64,000 nt of DNA from Streptomyces sp. Ag109_O5-10 (GTDB lineage Bacteria; Actinomycetota; Actinomycetes; Streptomycetales; Streptomycetaceae). Positions 33,038-43,680 of the stretch are shown piece after piece; the first letter of the stretch is position 1, and every line of letters begins with the position of its first letter. Both the position numbers and the translations under genes were made by a program. The notes beneath the pieces are model-generated. The model saw only the letters and a program-made list of their open reading frames with translations, made no database searches and had not been told where the DNA came from. The DNA is taken from the NCBI RefSeq assembly GCF_900105755.1, contig NZ_FNTQ01000001.1:6262001-6326000 (forward strand), written 5' to 3'.

Positions 33038-34507
33038 ATGACGACGACACCCCGGACGGGACCAGGTCCCGCACCCGCCGCGACCCCTGCGAAAAGTGAA
33101 ACACCCGGCACTGACAACCGGCCCCGGCTGCTCCTCGCGGTCGTCCTCGCGGCCCTGTTCATGGCCGTGCTGGACGTCTTCATCGTGAACGTCGCGGCCC
33201 CCACCATGGGCTCCGAACTCCACGCCTCGGGCGCCGACTTGCAGCTGGTCGTGGCCGGCTACGCCATCACCTACTCGGTGCTGCTGATCACCGGTGCCCG
33301 GCTCGGCGACCGGCTCGGTCACGGCCGCGTCCACCTCTACGGCCTGGCCCTGTTCACCACGGCGTCGCTCGCCTGCGGCCTGGCCCAGGGAGCCACCGGG
33401 CTGATCGTGTTCCGGCTGGTGCAGGGCGCCGGATCGGCGGTGATGATCCCGCAGGTCCTCAGCATCATCCAGCGTGCCTTCACCGGCGAGGCCCGCATAC
33501 GGGCGCTCGGCGCCTACTCCGCGGTCCTCGCGGTAGGCGCGGCCGCCGGCCAGATCATCGGCGGCGTCCTGGTCAGCGCCGACCTGTTCGGCACCGGCTG
33601 GCGGCCGGTGTTCCTCGTCAACGTGCCCGTCGGCGCCGTACTCCTCGTCCTCGGCCGGCGTGTCCTGCCGCCCGGCGCCGGATCCGGTCCCGAGCGGGCC
33701 CGCGGCATGGACCTGCCCGGCCTGATCCTGCTGGCGGCCGCCGTGTCCCTGCTGACGGTCCCGCTGGTGCTCGGCCAGGAGGAGGACTGGCCGCTGTGGT
33801 CCTGGCTGTCCCTGGCCGCCGCCGTGCTCCTGTTCACGCTGTTCTGCGGGTACGAGGCGCGGCTGGCCCGGCGCGGCGGCGCACCCATCGTCGCGCCCCG
33901 GGTGCTGCGCCACCCCGGCATGGGCCTGGCCGTCCTGCGGATCCTCGCCGTCATGGCCGTCAACGCCGGATTCCTCTTCACCCTCACCCTGCACGTCCAG
34001 AACGGCCTCGGCTACAGCCCGCTGCGCGCCGGTGTCACCTTCGCGCCGACCGCCGCCGTCTTCGGCGCGGTCGCCCTCACCTGGCGCAGGTGGCCGGCCG
34101 CCTGGCAGCGGACACTGACCCCGGCCGGGTTCGTGCTCACCGCGCTGGGCGCGGCCGGGGTCGGGCTGGCCTTCCACGGGGGCGGCGACGGGGGCGCACA
34201 GCTCTACGTGGCGTACGCCGGTGTGGGCGCGGGGCTCGCGCTGGCGTTCAGCCCCACGCTCACCGGCGCACTCGCAACCGTGCGCCCCGAGGACGCCGCG
34301 GACGCCAGCGGACTCCTCGCGACCGTCACCCAGCTCGGCCAGCTCCTCGGCGTCGCCGCGTTCGGCACACTGTTCTTGAACCGGCTTGAGTCAGTTGGGG
34401 GCCCGCAGGCGTATACCTCTGCGGAGGCGCTGTCAGCCTGCGCATGGGCGCTCGCCGCGTCGGCGGCCGCGGGGGCCGTGTCCGGACTGGTACTGAGGCG
34501 TCGCTGA
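33038..34507 (+). CDS. MFS drug exporter, DHA2 (EmrB/QacA) type
   Basis: This 489-residue protein has about 14 membrane helices. It shows the DHA2 motif LDVFIVNVAAPTM in helix 1, the antiporter motif region YSVLLITGARLGDRLGHGRV and helix 5 sequence GAYSAVLAVGAAAGQIIGGVL, followed by WRPVFLVNVPVG. This pattern marks 14-TM drug/proton antiporters. It is divergent from the MmyB-type regulator, which probably controls it. The ATG at 33038 was chosen as the first start after the gap. The substrate is unknown. Confidence 0.92.
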   Translation: MTTTPRTGPGPAPAATPAKSETPGTDNRPRLLLAVVLAALFMAVLDVFIVNVAAPTMGSELHASGADLQLVVAGYAITYSVLLITGARLGDRLGHGRVHLYGLALFTTASLACGLAQGATGLIVFRLVQGAGSAVMIPQVLSIIQRAFTGEARIRALGAYSAVLAVGAAAGQIIGGVLVSADLFGTGWRPVFLVNVPVGAVLLVLGRRVLPPGAGSGPERARGMDLPGLILLAAAVSLLTVPLVLGQEEDWPLWSWLSLAAAVLLFTLFCGYEARLARRGGAPIVAPRVLRHPGMGLAVLRILAVMAVNAGFLFTLTLHVQNGLGYSPLRAGVTFAPTAAVFGAVALTWRRWPAAWQRTLTPAGFVLTALGAAGVGLAFHGGGDGGAQLYVAYAGVGAGLALAFSPTLTGALATVRPEDAADASGLLATVTQLGQLLGVAAFGTLFLNRLESVGGPQAYTSAEALSACAWALAASAAAGAVSGLVLRRR

Positions 34508-34575
34508 CCGTATTGGTCCGGCCGTGGCAGAATCAAACGGCCGGAAGGGGGCGCGGCCCGACGGGAGGAGTAGCG

Positions 34576-34749
34576 ATGCCTGCGAGCATCCTTGAGGAGG
34601 GCGGCCACCTCCTCGGTGCGGCGTTGATACGGGACACGATCACCCGGCTGCTCTGCCCTTCCTGCGGTTCCGCGCATGTCGCCCAGGTGCTCGGCGACAA
34701 CGGCGGGATCTCCTACGTGTGCACGGCCTGCGGCCACAGCTGGAGCTGA
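34576..34749 (+). CDS. Small zinc-ribbon-like protein (57 aa)
   Basis: The ATG at 34576 follows GGGAGGAG. The product is MPASILEEGGHLLGAALIRD, then CPSC, 15 residues, YVCTACGHSWS. The two CxxC knuckles about 20 residues apart make a rubredoxin-type zinc ribbon. The protein has no other domain. It ends 3 bp before the next gene, which also has two CxxC pairs, so they are likely co-expressed. Confidence 0.8.
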   Translation: MPASILEEGGHLLGAALIRDTITRLLCPSCGSAHVAQVLGDNGGISYVCTACGHSWS

Positions 34750-34752
34750 TCG

Positions 34753-34986
34753 ATGGGTGCACACAGGCGGAAGTGTGACTGGTGCGGGAGCGGTACCCCC
34801 ATCGTCCGCGACATGGAGCCGATCAACCCCGACTACCAGTACTGGTGCGAGGAATGCGCGCGGGCGCTGATCATAAAAGGCGACCCGATCGAGACCTACC
34901 GTGAGCTCGAGGGCGAGCCGATCTACGGCCGGCTCCTCGAAGAGCACTGCACGCTCAAGCGCTTCTACTCGTTCGTCACGGCCTGA
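34753..34986 (+). CDS. Small protein with two CxxC pairs (77 aa)
   Basis: The product starts MGAHRRKCDWCGSGTPIVRD and has a second pair in YQYWCEECARALIIKGD, giving a four-Cys zinc-binding arrangement (knuckles about 20 residues apart), followed by an acidic helix. A lone Cys lies in LLEEHCTLKRFYSF. The start is the ATG at 34753, 3 bp after the stop of the previous zinc-ribbon gene. The 3' end overlaps the convergent GT87 gene by 22 bp. I know no function. Confidence 0.78.
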   Translation: MGAHRRKCDWCGSGTPIVRDMEPINPDYQYWCEECARALIIKGDPIETYRELEGEPIYGRLLEEHCTLKRFYSFVTA

Positions 34987-36188
34987 CCGGGACCCGGCCT
35001 CGGCAACGATGTCCGGGCGATCGCCAGGAACAGCGCCCCGGTGACCGTGTAGAGCGCCGACAGCGTCAAGGCGACGGTGTTCTGGTGCAGTTCGGGCCGC
35101 CCCTGCCCGTGCGGCACCCACCACAGGGCGTACGAGCAGAAGACCAGCAGCGCGCCCGCGGCCACCGTCCGGTGCCCGCGGGTCCACAGGAGCAGCACGA
35201 CCGGCACGCACCACACCCAGTGGTGCGACCAGGACACCGGGCTGATCAGCAGCGCGGTCACCGCGCAGGCGGCCACCGCCCAGGCCCGCCGGCCCCGCAG
35301 CTCGGCCGCCACCGCCACCGCGAGCCCCAGGACGGCCGTCAGGGCCGCCGCGGCGGCCCACAGGGCTCCCGGGTCGGGAGTGTGCAGCAGACGCGCCAGA
35401 ACGCCGCGCAGGGCCTGATTCGCGGTCTCCTCGGCCCGCCCCACCCGTCCCGTCCGGAACATCATCCCCGTCCAGAACCGCCACGAGTCGTAGGGCAGGA
35501 CGGCCGCCGCCAGCAGCGTCGCCCCCGCGAAGACGGCGGCCGCCCCGCGCGCGTGCCGCAGCCACGGGCCGCCGTCCCGTCCCGCGCGGCGCGCGGCCAG
35601 GCCGGTGACGAGCAGGAACACCGCGAACAGGGCGGGGGTCAGCTTGATCGCGGCCGCGAGCCCGACACCCACCCCCGCCCAGCGGTCCGGGTGTTCGGTG
35701 GGACGGCGTGACAGATCCCACAGCACCAGTACCGCCAGCAGCAGATTGACCTGTCCGTAGCGCACGGTCGTCCACACCGGCTCGCACCACACCGCCGCCG
35801 CCGCGACCCACAGGACGTGCTCCACGCGCGCGTGCCCGACGAGCCGCATCGACAGCGCGACGAACACCAGCAGCAGGGCCAGGTTCCCGGCCGTCGCCAG
35901 GGTCCGCATGCCGGTGACGTCCAGCAGCGTCAGCGGGACGAACAGCAGCGCCGCGAACGGCGGGTAAGTGGACGGCAGATGAGCCGCCGTCGTACGCAGC
36001 GCGTAGAGATCGCCGCCCCCGCGGACGGTCGCACCCTCGGCCCGGTAGACCATCAAGTCAATCATCGACACGTGCGCGGCCCGCTGGGCCACCCAGAACG
36101 CCGCGAACGACAGGAGACACGCCCCCAGCGCCACCGGCACCCGGCGCCGGGTCTCGGAGAACGCGATCACGGACACGAAGCCCGACAC
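34965..36188 (-). CDS. GT87-family polyprenol-phosphate-dependent mannosyltransferase-like membrane protein
   Basis: This 407-residue protein has about 10 hydrophobic segments. The first outer loop carries DLMVYRAEGATVRGGGDLY, the DUF2029/GT87 active-site signature with its conserved Asp, and then STYPPFAALLFVPL. In corynebacteria, GT87 enzymes use polyprenyl-phosphomannose to extend lipomannan outside the membrane. The sugar here is unknown. A GTG at 36188 starts the ORF. The 3' end overlaps the Cys-pair gene on the other strand. Confidence 0.88.
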   Translation of the reverse strand: MSGFVSVIAFSETRRRVPVALGACLLSFAAFWVAQRAAHVSMIDLMVYRAEGATVRGGGDLYALRTTAAHLPSTYPPFAALLFVPLTLLDVTGMRTLATAGNLALLLVFVALSMRLVGHARVEHVLWVAAAAVWCEPVWTTVRYGQVNLLLAVLVLWDLSRRPTEHPDRWAGVGVGLAAAIKLTPALFAVFLLVTGLAARRAGRDGGPWLRHARGAAAVFAGATLLAAAVLPYDSWRFWTGMMFRTGRVGRAEETANQALRGVLARLLHTPDPGALWAAAAALTAVLGLAVAVAAELRGRRAWAVAACAVTALLISPVSWSHHWVWCVPVVLLLWTRGHRTVAAGALLVFCSYALWWVPHGQGRPELHQNTVALTLSALYTVTGALFLAIARTSLPRPGPGQAVTNE

Positions 36189-36289
36189 TAGCGTCCGTAT
36201 CCGTACAGAACGGAAACGATTTGGTGGTGCACCCCTTCGACCGTGTAATGTTGGCGTCGCCGCCAGGGAAACCGGGCGGACCAGAACAC

Positions 36290-36362
36290 GGGGCTATAGC
36301 TCAGTTGGTAGAGCGCCTGCATGGCATGCAGGAGGTCAGGAGTTCAATTCTCCTTAGCTCCA
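36290..36362 (+). tRNA. tRNA-Ala (anticodon GGC), copy 2
   Basis: Identical over all 73 nt to the copy at 31859-31931, with the same ACAGA just downstream and GAACACG shortly upstream. The cloverleaf and GGC anticodon are as in copy 1. Confidence 0.97.
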
Positions 36363-36370
36363 CAGAAGTC

Positions 36371-36404
36371 GAAGGCGGACCATCCGAACGGATGGTCCGC
36401 CTTC
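36371..36404 (+). terminator. Terminator of tRNA-Ala copy 2
   Basis: A 15-bp perfect stem (36371-36385 with 36390-36404) with a 4-nt loop starts 9 bp after the tRNA. Confidence 0.88.
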
Positions 36405-36485
36405 GGCGTTGTTGCGGCCGGCATTGTCCTGAAAGCGCGTGGAAACCCTGTCCGCGAAGACTTTCCCCGGCGTACTCCTCACGCA

Positions 36486-36528
36486 TACGTGGGGCGGGCC
36501 ACCCGGTCAGGGTGACCCGCCCCACGTA
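36486..36528 (-). terminator. Terminator of the NuoF-like gene
   Basis: A 19-bp stem (36486-36504 with 36510-36528) has one mismatch and a 5-nt loop. It lies 16 bp beyond the stop of the leftward NuoF-like gene. Confidence 0.85.
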
Positions 36529-36543
36529 TACGCGAACCTGCGA

Positions 36544-38157
36544 TCAGCGTCCCAGCGCCCGGCGGCCGCGGCCCTGCGAGAGAACCGGCAGGTTTCTGGC
36601 CGGCGCCTGCGCGCGCGTGTCCTCCTCCAGGCGCAGGGCGAGCGCGGGGCAGCGGCGCACCGCCCGCAGCGCCTTGGCCTCCGCGAACCGGGGCACCTTC
36701 GCCTGCGCGACCGTCGGGAACCCGTCCGCGCCCAGCTCGAAGACCTCCGGGAGGATGTCCGCGCACAGACCGTGGCCCCGGCACAGCGTCCAGTCGACGT
36801 AGATCTTCTGCCGGCTGCCGCCGCCGTTGTCCTCGGGCTCTCCACCGCCCGGGATGCCCGTGGGCATCTTGCCGTCCTCGAAGAGCGGCAGAACGCCCTC
36901 CACGGGCCGTCCGCAGCCGTTTCCGAGAACGTGCGCGGCGAGGTCGTCGGTGAACGCCTTGATCGTCGACTCGAGGAACATCGCGGAGCCGTCCGGGTGC
37001 GAGCACGCCCCGCGCCGTTTGACGTTCTTGGCGACCTGCTTGAGCGCCTCCAGGGCGGCCGGTCCGCCGCCGTTGAGGATGTCCTCCATGCCGCGTGCGG
37101 CCGCCGGCAGACCCAGGTAGCAGGGACCGCACTGTCCCGCGCTCTCCTCCGCCAGCCACTGGGCGACCCGCAGCGACTCGCCCAGCGGGCAGGTCTCCTG
37201 CGTGATCGGCAGGATGGCGCCGGCGCCCAGCGCTCCGCCCACCGCGTCGAGCGAGTTGCGGGAGACGATCGCCTCGTTGACCGTGGCCGCGTCGATCCAC
37301 TTGCCGTGGTAGCCACCGGTCAGCACACCCTGCGGCACCGGCGGCGCACCGGCCAGCTGCAGGACGTAGCGCAGCGGCACACCCGTGGGCACCTCGATCA
37401 CCATGGGGCGGGCGACCGCGCCGGAGACCGTCAGCATGACGGTGCCCGGCTCGTCGTACAGGCCGGTGTTGCCGTAGCGCTCCGGGCCTATCCGGGCGGC
37501 GATCGCCAGCTGCGCGAACGTCTCCGCGTTCGACAGCAGCGTGGGCGCGCCGCCGACACCGTTCTGCGAGGCACTGGTCTTGCGGCCGGGCGGGATCGCC
37601 GGGCCCCCGTCGATCGACCGGATCAGCGACGCGGCGGCGCCGGTGACCATGCGGACCGGGTTGCGCTGGACGAACGCCTTCAGCGCCGAACGCCGGCCGT
37701 TGCTCAGACCGCGCTCCGCGAGGGCCTGCTCCATGGAGCGCTGCGTGGACTCGCGGGTGACCCCCACCACGAGCGTGCGGGCACCCAGCGCCTCGGCGCA
37801 CAGCAGCGCGCCGTCCAGGATCAGATGCGGGGCACGGTTGATCAGCACCGTGTCCTTGCGGCAGGCCGGCTCGTCCTCACTGCCGTTGACGACGACGACC
37901 GGCCGTACACCGCGCTTGATCGCGGCCTCGGCGACCGAACGCAGCTTCTTGTGGAACGGGAAGCCCGCGCCGCCCCGGCCTTTCAGGTTGATGCGTTCGG
38001 AGAGCTGCGCGAGCTGCTCCCCGCCCAGGGGTTCGAGCGGCCCGTGCACCTTGAGGTGCATGGGCAGATCGAGTCTTTCGACAAGGTCGAAACCCGACGT
38101 GAGCTGAGGAAGACCGACCACGCGGACTTCTGGGACGTCGGGCAGGGCCTCGTTCAC
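36544..38157 (-). CDS. NuoF-like flavo-iron-sulfur protein fused to a C-terminal ferredoxin domain
   Basis: This 537-residue protein has the FMN/NADH region LKGRGGAGFPFHKKLRS and VVNGSEDEPACRKD, an SLBB-type segment around 225-300, and the NuoF 4Fe-4S motif QCGPCYLG with a later Cys (RRGACSHPDG). After residue about 450 a 3Fe-4S/4Fe-4S ferredoxin domain follows (WTLCRGHGLCADILPEVFEL, then AVRRCPALALRL) with three Cys in the usual spacing. The enzyme likely takes electrons from NAD(P)H and passes them through FMN and clusters. Its GTG start overlaps the stop of the upstream membrane gene (GTGA), so the pair is translationally coupled. The electron acceptor is probably that membrane protein. 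This is not part of a nuo operon. Confidence 0.88.
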   Translation of the reverse strand: MNEALPDVPEVRVVGLPQLTSGFDLVERLDLPMHLKVHGPLEPLGGEQLAQLSERINLKGRGGAGFPFHKKLRSVAEAAIKRGVRPVVVVNGSEDEPACRKDTVLINRAPHLILDGALLCAEALGARTLVVGVTRESTQRSMEQALAERGLSNGRRSALKAFVQRNPVRMVTGAAASLIRSIDGGPAIPPGRKTSASQNGVGGAPTLLSNAETFAQLAIAARIGPERYGNTGLYDEPGTVMLTVSGAVARPMVIEVPTGVPLRYVLQLAGAPPVPQGVLTGGYHGKWIDAATVNEAIVSRNSLDAVGGALGAGAILPITQETCPLGESLRVAQWLAEESAGQCGPCYLGLPAAARGMEDILNGGGPAALEALKQVAKNVKRRGACSHPDGSAMFLESTIKAFTDDLAAHVLGNGCGRPVEGVLPLFEDGKMPTGIPGGGEPEDNGGGSRQKIYVDWTLCRGHGLCADILPEVFELGADGFPTVAQAKVPRFAEAKALRAVRRCPALALRLEEDTRAQAPARNLPVLSQGRGRRALGR

Positions 38158-39422
38158 CTATAGCCTCCGGAAGGCGTGTTCCAAGGTTCGCCCGAACCCG
38201 GGGCATCGAAGGACGCACCGGGCGGTGGTTCGTTGGCGGGACCGCTGTTGTACGTGTCATTCGAGTTGTACGTCCCGTACCGGGCATTCGTCTCACCCGT
38301 GTCGTACACATCACGTCCGCCCGTGCCGCCGGCGCCCGGATTGCTATAGGCCGGGATGTTGTATCCGGTGTCCTGCATCGGGTCGTACGCCGACCGGGGC
38401 GCCTCGCCGACCGGCGGAGGCGACGGGATCGGCCAGCTGCCCGAGGTGCTGGACGGACCGTCCACACGCTCCATGCGCGCGGTCTGGCCGGCCGCGAACG
38501 GCGACTGGGGCTGGCCGGTCGTGGCCGTAGCGCGGTAGGCGGCGGCGAAGCCGGACGCCGGCTCGGGGCCGGGTGCGCCGGCCGCCGCGGACGGGAACAG
38601 CGGGTTCGGCTGCGAGGCCGCCCTGCCGCCGCGCGACGACCGCGGCTCGCGCTCACGGGTGACCTCGTAGCCCGGCAGCCCGGACTCGCCCACCCGCGCA
38701 CGGCTGGCATCCAGATCGTCCAGCTCCGGACGCTCCGAACTGCCGAGGACGGAGACGAGGCGGTCGGCGACCTTCCGCTTGAACGGGCGCGGGGCGGCGC
38801 GCAGCGCCAGCGCCGCCATCACGCCGAGCAGGCACAGGTCGTACGAGATCATGAAGAACGGCTTCGCCGCGCGCCCTGCGTACAGGCCGTGGATGAGGGC
38901 GGCGCACCAGGCCGGGTAGGCCAGCATGTGCATGGCCCGCCAGCGGGCCGCGACGACGGCCGGAGCGGCGAAATTGCTGCGCAGGGCGCCGGTGACACCC
39001 ACGAAGATCATCAGCAGTCCAGCCAGTGAACCGAGCCCGATCAGGCCGGCGCTTCCCGTGATGCCGAGCGAGAACGGAATGATCGCCGCGATCACCACGG
39101 TGTGATCCAGTGCGATCTTCGTGACGATGTGCACCAGCAGGAACGCGATCGAGGCGACCGCGGTCGTCCGGTGCACCGCCTGGCCGACGATCCGCTGGCG
39201 GGTGTTGAGGAAGATGCGGTCCTGTGCGATCAGACCCCAGATCACCGAACAGCTCAGCGAGACGAGCGAGAGCACGCCCGCACCGAAGTTCAGGAACGAT
39301 TGGAACTGGCTGCCTCCGGTCAGCACAACCACGGGTATGAGCAACAGAACGACAGCGGACGCCACCCCCCAGGCCGATCGGCCTGGCTTGGGAAGCGAGC
39401 TGTTACTACGACGAGGGTTCAT
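38154..39422 (-). CDS. Ferric-reductase/cytochrome b-like membrane protein with long Gly/Asn/Tyr-rich tail
   Basis: This 422-residue protein has about six hydrophobic segments within residues 15-220. Two His pairs are placed like di-heme ligands: QAVHRTTAVASIAFLLVHIV (His 14 apart) and RAMHMLAYPAWCAALIHGLY (His 13 apart). This matches the ferric reductase-like/MsrQ transmembrane core. From about residue 225 the tail is cytoplasmic, Pro/Ser/Gly-rich and ends with repeated Asn/Tyr/Gly stretches. There is no FAD/NAD domain in this chain; the coupled NuoF-like gene could supply electrons. The ATG at 39422 has CGGAG upstream. Confidence 0.83.
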   Translation of the reverse strand: MNPRRSNSSLPKPGRSAWGVASAVVLLLIPVVVLTGGSQFQSFLNFGAGVLSLVSLSCSVIWGLIAQDRIFLNTRQRIVGQAVHRTTAVASIAFLLVHIVTKIALDHTVVIAAIIPFSLGITGSAGLIGLGSLAGLLMIFVGVTGALRSNFAAPAVVAARWRAMHMLAYPAWCAALIHGLYAGRAAKPFFMISYDLCLLGVMAALALRAAPRPFKRKVADRLVSVLGSSERPELDDLDASRARVGESGLPGYEVTREREPRSSRGGRAASQPNPLFPSAAAGAPGPEPASGFAAAYRATATTGQPQSPFAAGQTARMERVDGPSSTSGSWPIPSPPPVGEAPRSAYDPMQDTGYNIPAYSNPGAGGTGGRDVYDTGETNARYGTYNSNDTYNSGPANEPPPGASFDAPGSGEPWNTPSGGYR

Positions 39423-39670
39423 GGGGGCAACTCCGAGCAGTTCGGGAAAGCGGTCCCGGTGCCGCAGCCTAAGTGGCGCCATACCGATCAGTACGAGGTT
39501 TGAGTTATTGCGTTGTTATCAAAGAGCGGTGCAGCCCTTGTGGTGTCCCTTAGCGGACGTTACGCGAAGTAATTTTTGAACCTGGTTCAACTCTCGTCCC
39601 GATGGTCGCCTCAGACACACGTGTCAACCATTGATACGTAAGCGCGTCGCGGCTTGCTCAAGCGCTGCGG

Positions 39671-39676
39671 TACTCT
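39671..39676 (+). promoter_or_regulatory. -10-like TACTCT of the leuS leader
   Basis: TACTCT is followed by 6 nt and then the ATG of the leader peptide, the same geometry as at 24617 and 25302. The upstream part of the 426-bp gap (39423-39670) holds no gene that I can support. Confidence 0.45.
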
Positions 39677-39682
39677 GACGCC

Positions 39683-39721
39683 ATGCGTGCCGTACGCCTT
39701 CTGCTTAGCGGGCCGCGCTGA
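39683..39721 (+). CDS. leuS leader peptide with three consecutive Leu codons
   Basis: The 12-residue ORF reads MRAVRLLLSGPR followed by TGA. The three Leu codons are CTT CTG CTT at 39698-39706. Such a short ORF with codons for the cognate amino acid, placed before a terminator and an aminoacyl-tRNA synthetase gene, is the mark of ribosome-mediated attenuation. Leucine attenuators before leuS in actinobacteria have been predicted by comparative work. Translation probably starts on a leaderless RNA. Confidence 0.8.
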   Translation: MRAVRLLLSGPR

Positions 39722-39792
39722 TCAGTCCCGACCGCCGGAAGACCGGCTGGTCGGCATCGGCGCGGCGTCCCCTCCTGTGCGAGGGGATTTTT
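39712..39792 (+). terminator. leuS transcription attenuator
   Basis: The terminator is TCCCCTC (39768-39774), loop CTGTGC and GAGGGGA (39781-39787), followed by TTTTT (39788-39792). A separate hairpin (39728-39754) lies upstream. GCCGCGC at 39712-39718, near the end of the leader ORF, can pair with GCGCGGC at 39760-39766, and adjacent GGG with the CCC of the terminator arm. A ribosome stalled on the Leu codons would leave this segment free and block the terminator. One that reached the stop codon would cover it and allow termination. Confidence 0.75.
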
Positions 39793-39848
39793 CGTTTCTA
39801 GAACGTTCGCAGCCGCCGGCAGAGACGACCGATGGAGCTTTGAGGATC

Positions 39849-42728
<2,880 letters not shown>

Positions 42729-42759
42729 CACCCGTGGCCATCTCCGGGTGGTCCCCTAC

Positions 42760-42798
42760 GGGCAGGTTCGGGGTTCCTCCGGAACTCCGGGCCTGCCC
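42760..42798 (+). terminator. Terminator of leuS
   Basis: An 18-bp stem (42760-42777 with 42781-42798), fully paired if a few G-U pairs are allowed, has a TCC loop and is followed by TT. It lies 31 bp after the stop. Confidence 0.8.
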
Positions 42799-42879
42799 TT
42801 TGCGTTTACCGTTGAGGGGCACGGCCATCCACGCCGTGCCCGGAAACGGCCGGGGTGGTGGGCAGCGAGGAGGAGCACC

Positions 42880-43608
42880 GTGGAGACAGTGATCGCCGTA
42901 TTCGCCGTGCTCTTCCTGCTCTTCGTCGCCGGTGGGGCGTACGTCACCTTCAAGGCGGTCGGCGCCGCCAAGCGCGGCGTGGACCGCACGATCAGCCAGG
43001 CCAGGCGCGCGGTCGAGGAACACACGCTGCGCGCCAAGTCCATGGTCCAGATCGGCCCGGCAGGCGAGATCGCCCAGCTCCGGCTCGCCCTGCGCACCTC
43101 GATGCGGGCCACCCAGGACGCGTTGCACGCGGGCATCGCCGAGGACGAGTCGCTCAAGGAGTCCCTCGGCCTCTTCCAGCGGCTCAGCGCTCACGGGCAG
43201 GAACTGGACGGTGAACTCAGGCGCCTGGAGGCCGAACCGGACCGGGCCACGCTCGCCACCCGCCTGCCCGAACTGCGCCGCCGTACCGAGCAGATCACCG
43301 GGTCCGCGGACGCGCTGCGCTGGGCGGCCCGCGACCGGGCCCGCCGCTTCGCCGACGACGACCTGGACACCTTGAGCACCCAGATCGGCGTCGAGGCGGA
43401 CGCCCTGCGGCACTGGACCCGGCCGGACCCGGCCGCGCAGACCACGCCGTGGACCGAGGCCGCCGCCGGTCCCGCCGACCGTCAGACCTGGCCCGAGCAA
43501 CCCCGGCCGGCCGCGGCCGAGGAGCCGGTGCAGCCCGCGATCACCCCGCCCGGCCGGCTTCGGGGGTGCCCCTGGCAGAAGAAGCCCCGGCCGGAGAGCA
43601 CCACTTGA
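42880..43608 (+). CDS. Membrane-anchored helical protein, uncharacterised
   Basis: This 242-residue protein has one N-terminal membrane helix (VIAVFAVLFLLFVAGGAYVT). A long charged alpha-helical region follows (about 30-180: KAVGAAKRGVDRTISQARRA, then LKESLGLFQRLSAHGQELDG and LPELRRRTEQI), likely a coiled coil. The last 60 residues are Pro/Ala-rich. There is no catalytic motif. The GTG at 42880 has CGAGGAGG. It may act as a membrane-tethered scaffold. The neighbours leuS and degV give no clue. Confidence 0.8.
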   Translation: METVIAVFAVLFLLFVAGGAYVTFKAVGAAKRGVDRTISQARRAVEEHTLRAKSMVQIGPAGEIAQLRLALRTSMRATQDALHAGIAEDESLKESLGLFQRLSAHGQELDGELRRLEAEPDRATLATRLPELRRRTEQITGSADALRWAARDRARRFADDDLDTLSTQIGVEADALRHWTRPDPAAQTTPWTEAAAGPADRQTWPEQPRPAAAEEPVQPAITPPGRLRGCPWQKKPRPESTT

Positions 43609-43680
43609 TCCGGCCGGTCCCTGTCCGGGCGGCCGGGGGCGGGCTGCCGCACCCGGGCTACGCCAGGTAACCTCCAGCTC

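Noticed and set aside
31859..36362. Integrated mobile element using tRNA-Ala as an attachment site.
   Set aside because: Both copies are full-length functional tRNAs and no integrase, excisionase or replication gene lies between.
38154..38157. NuoF-like gene as part of respiratory complex I.
   Set aside because: No other nuo gene is nearby and a ferredoxin domain is fused to the C-terminus.
39722..39848. T-box riboswitch upstream of leuS.
   Set aside because: I see no T-box motif. The Leu-codon leader ORF explains the terminator better.
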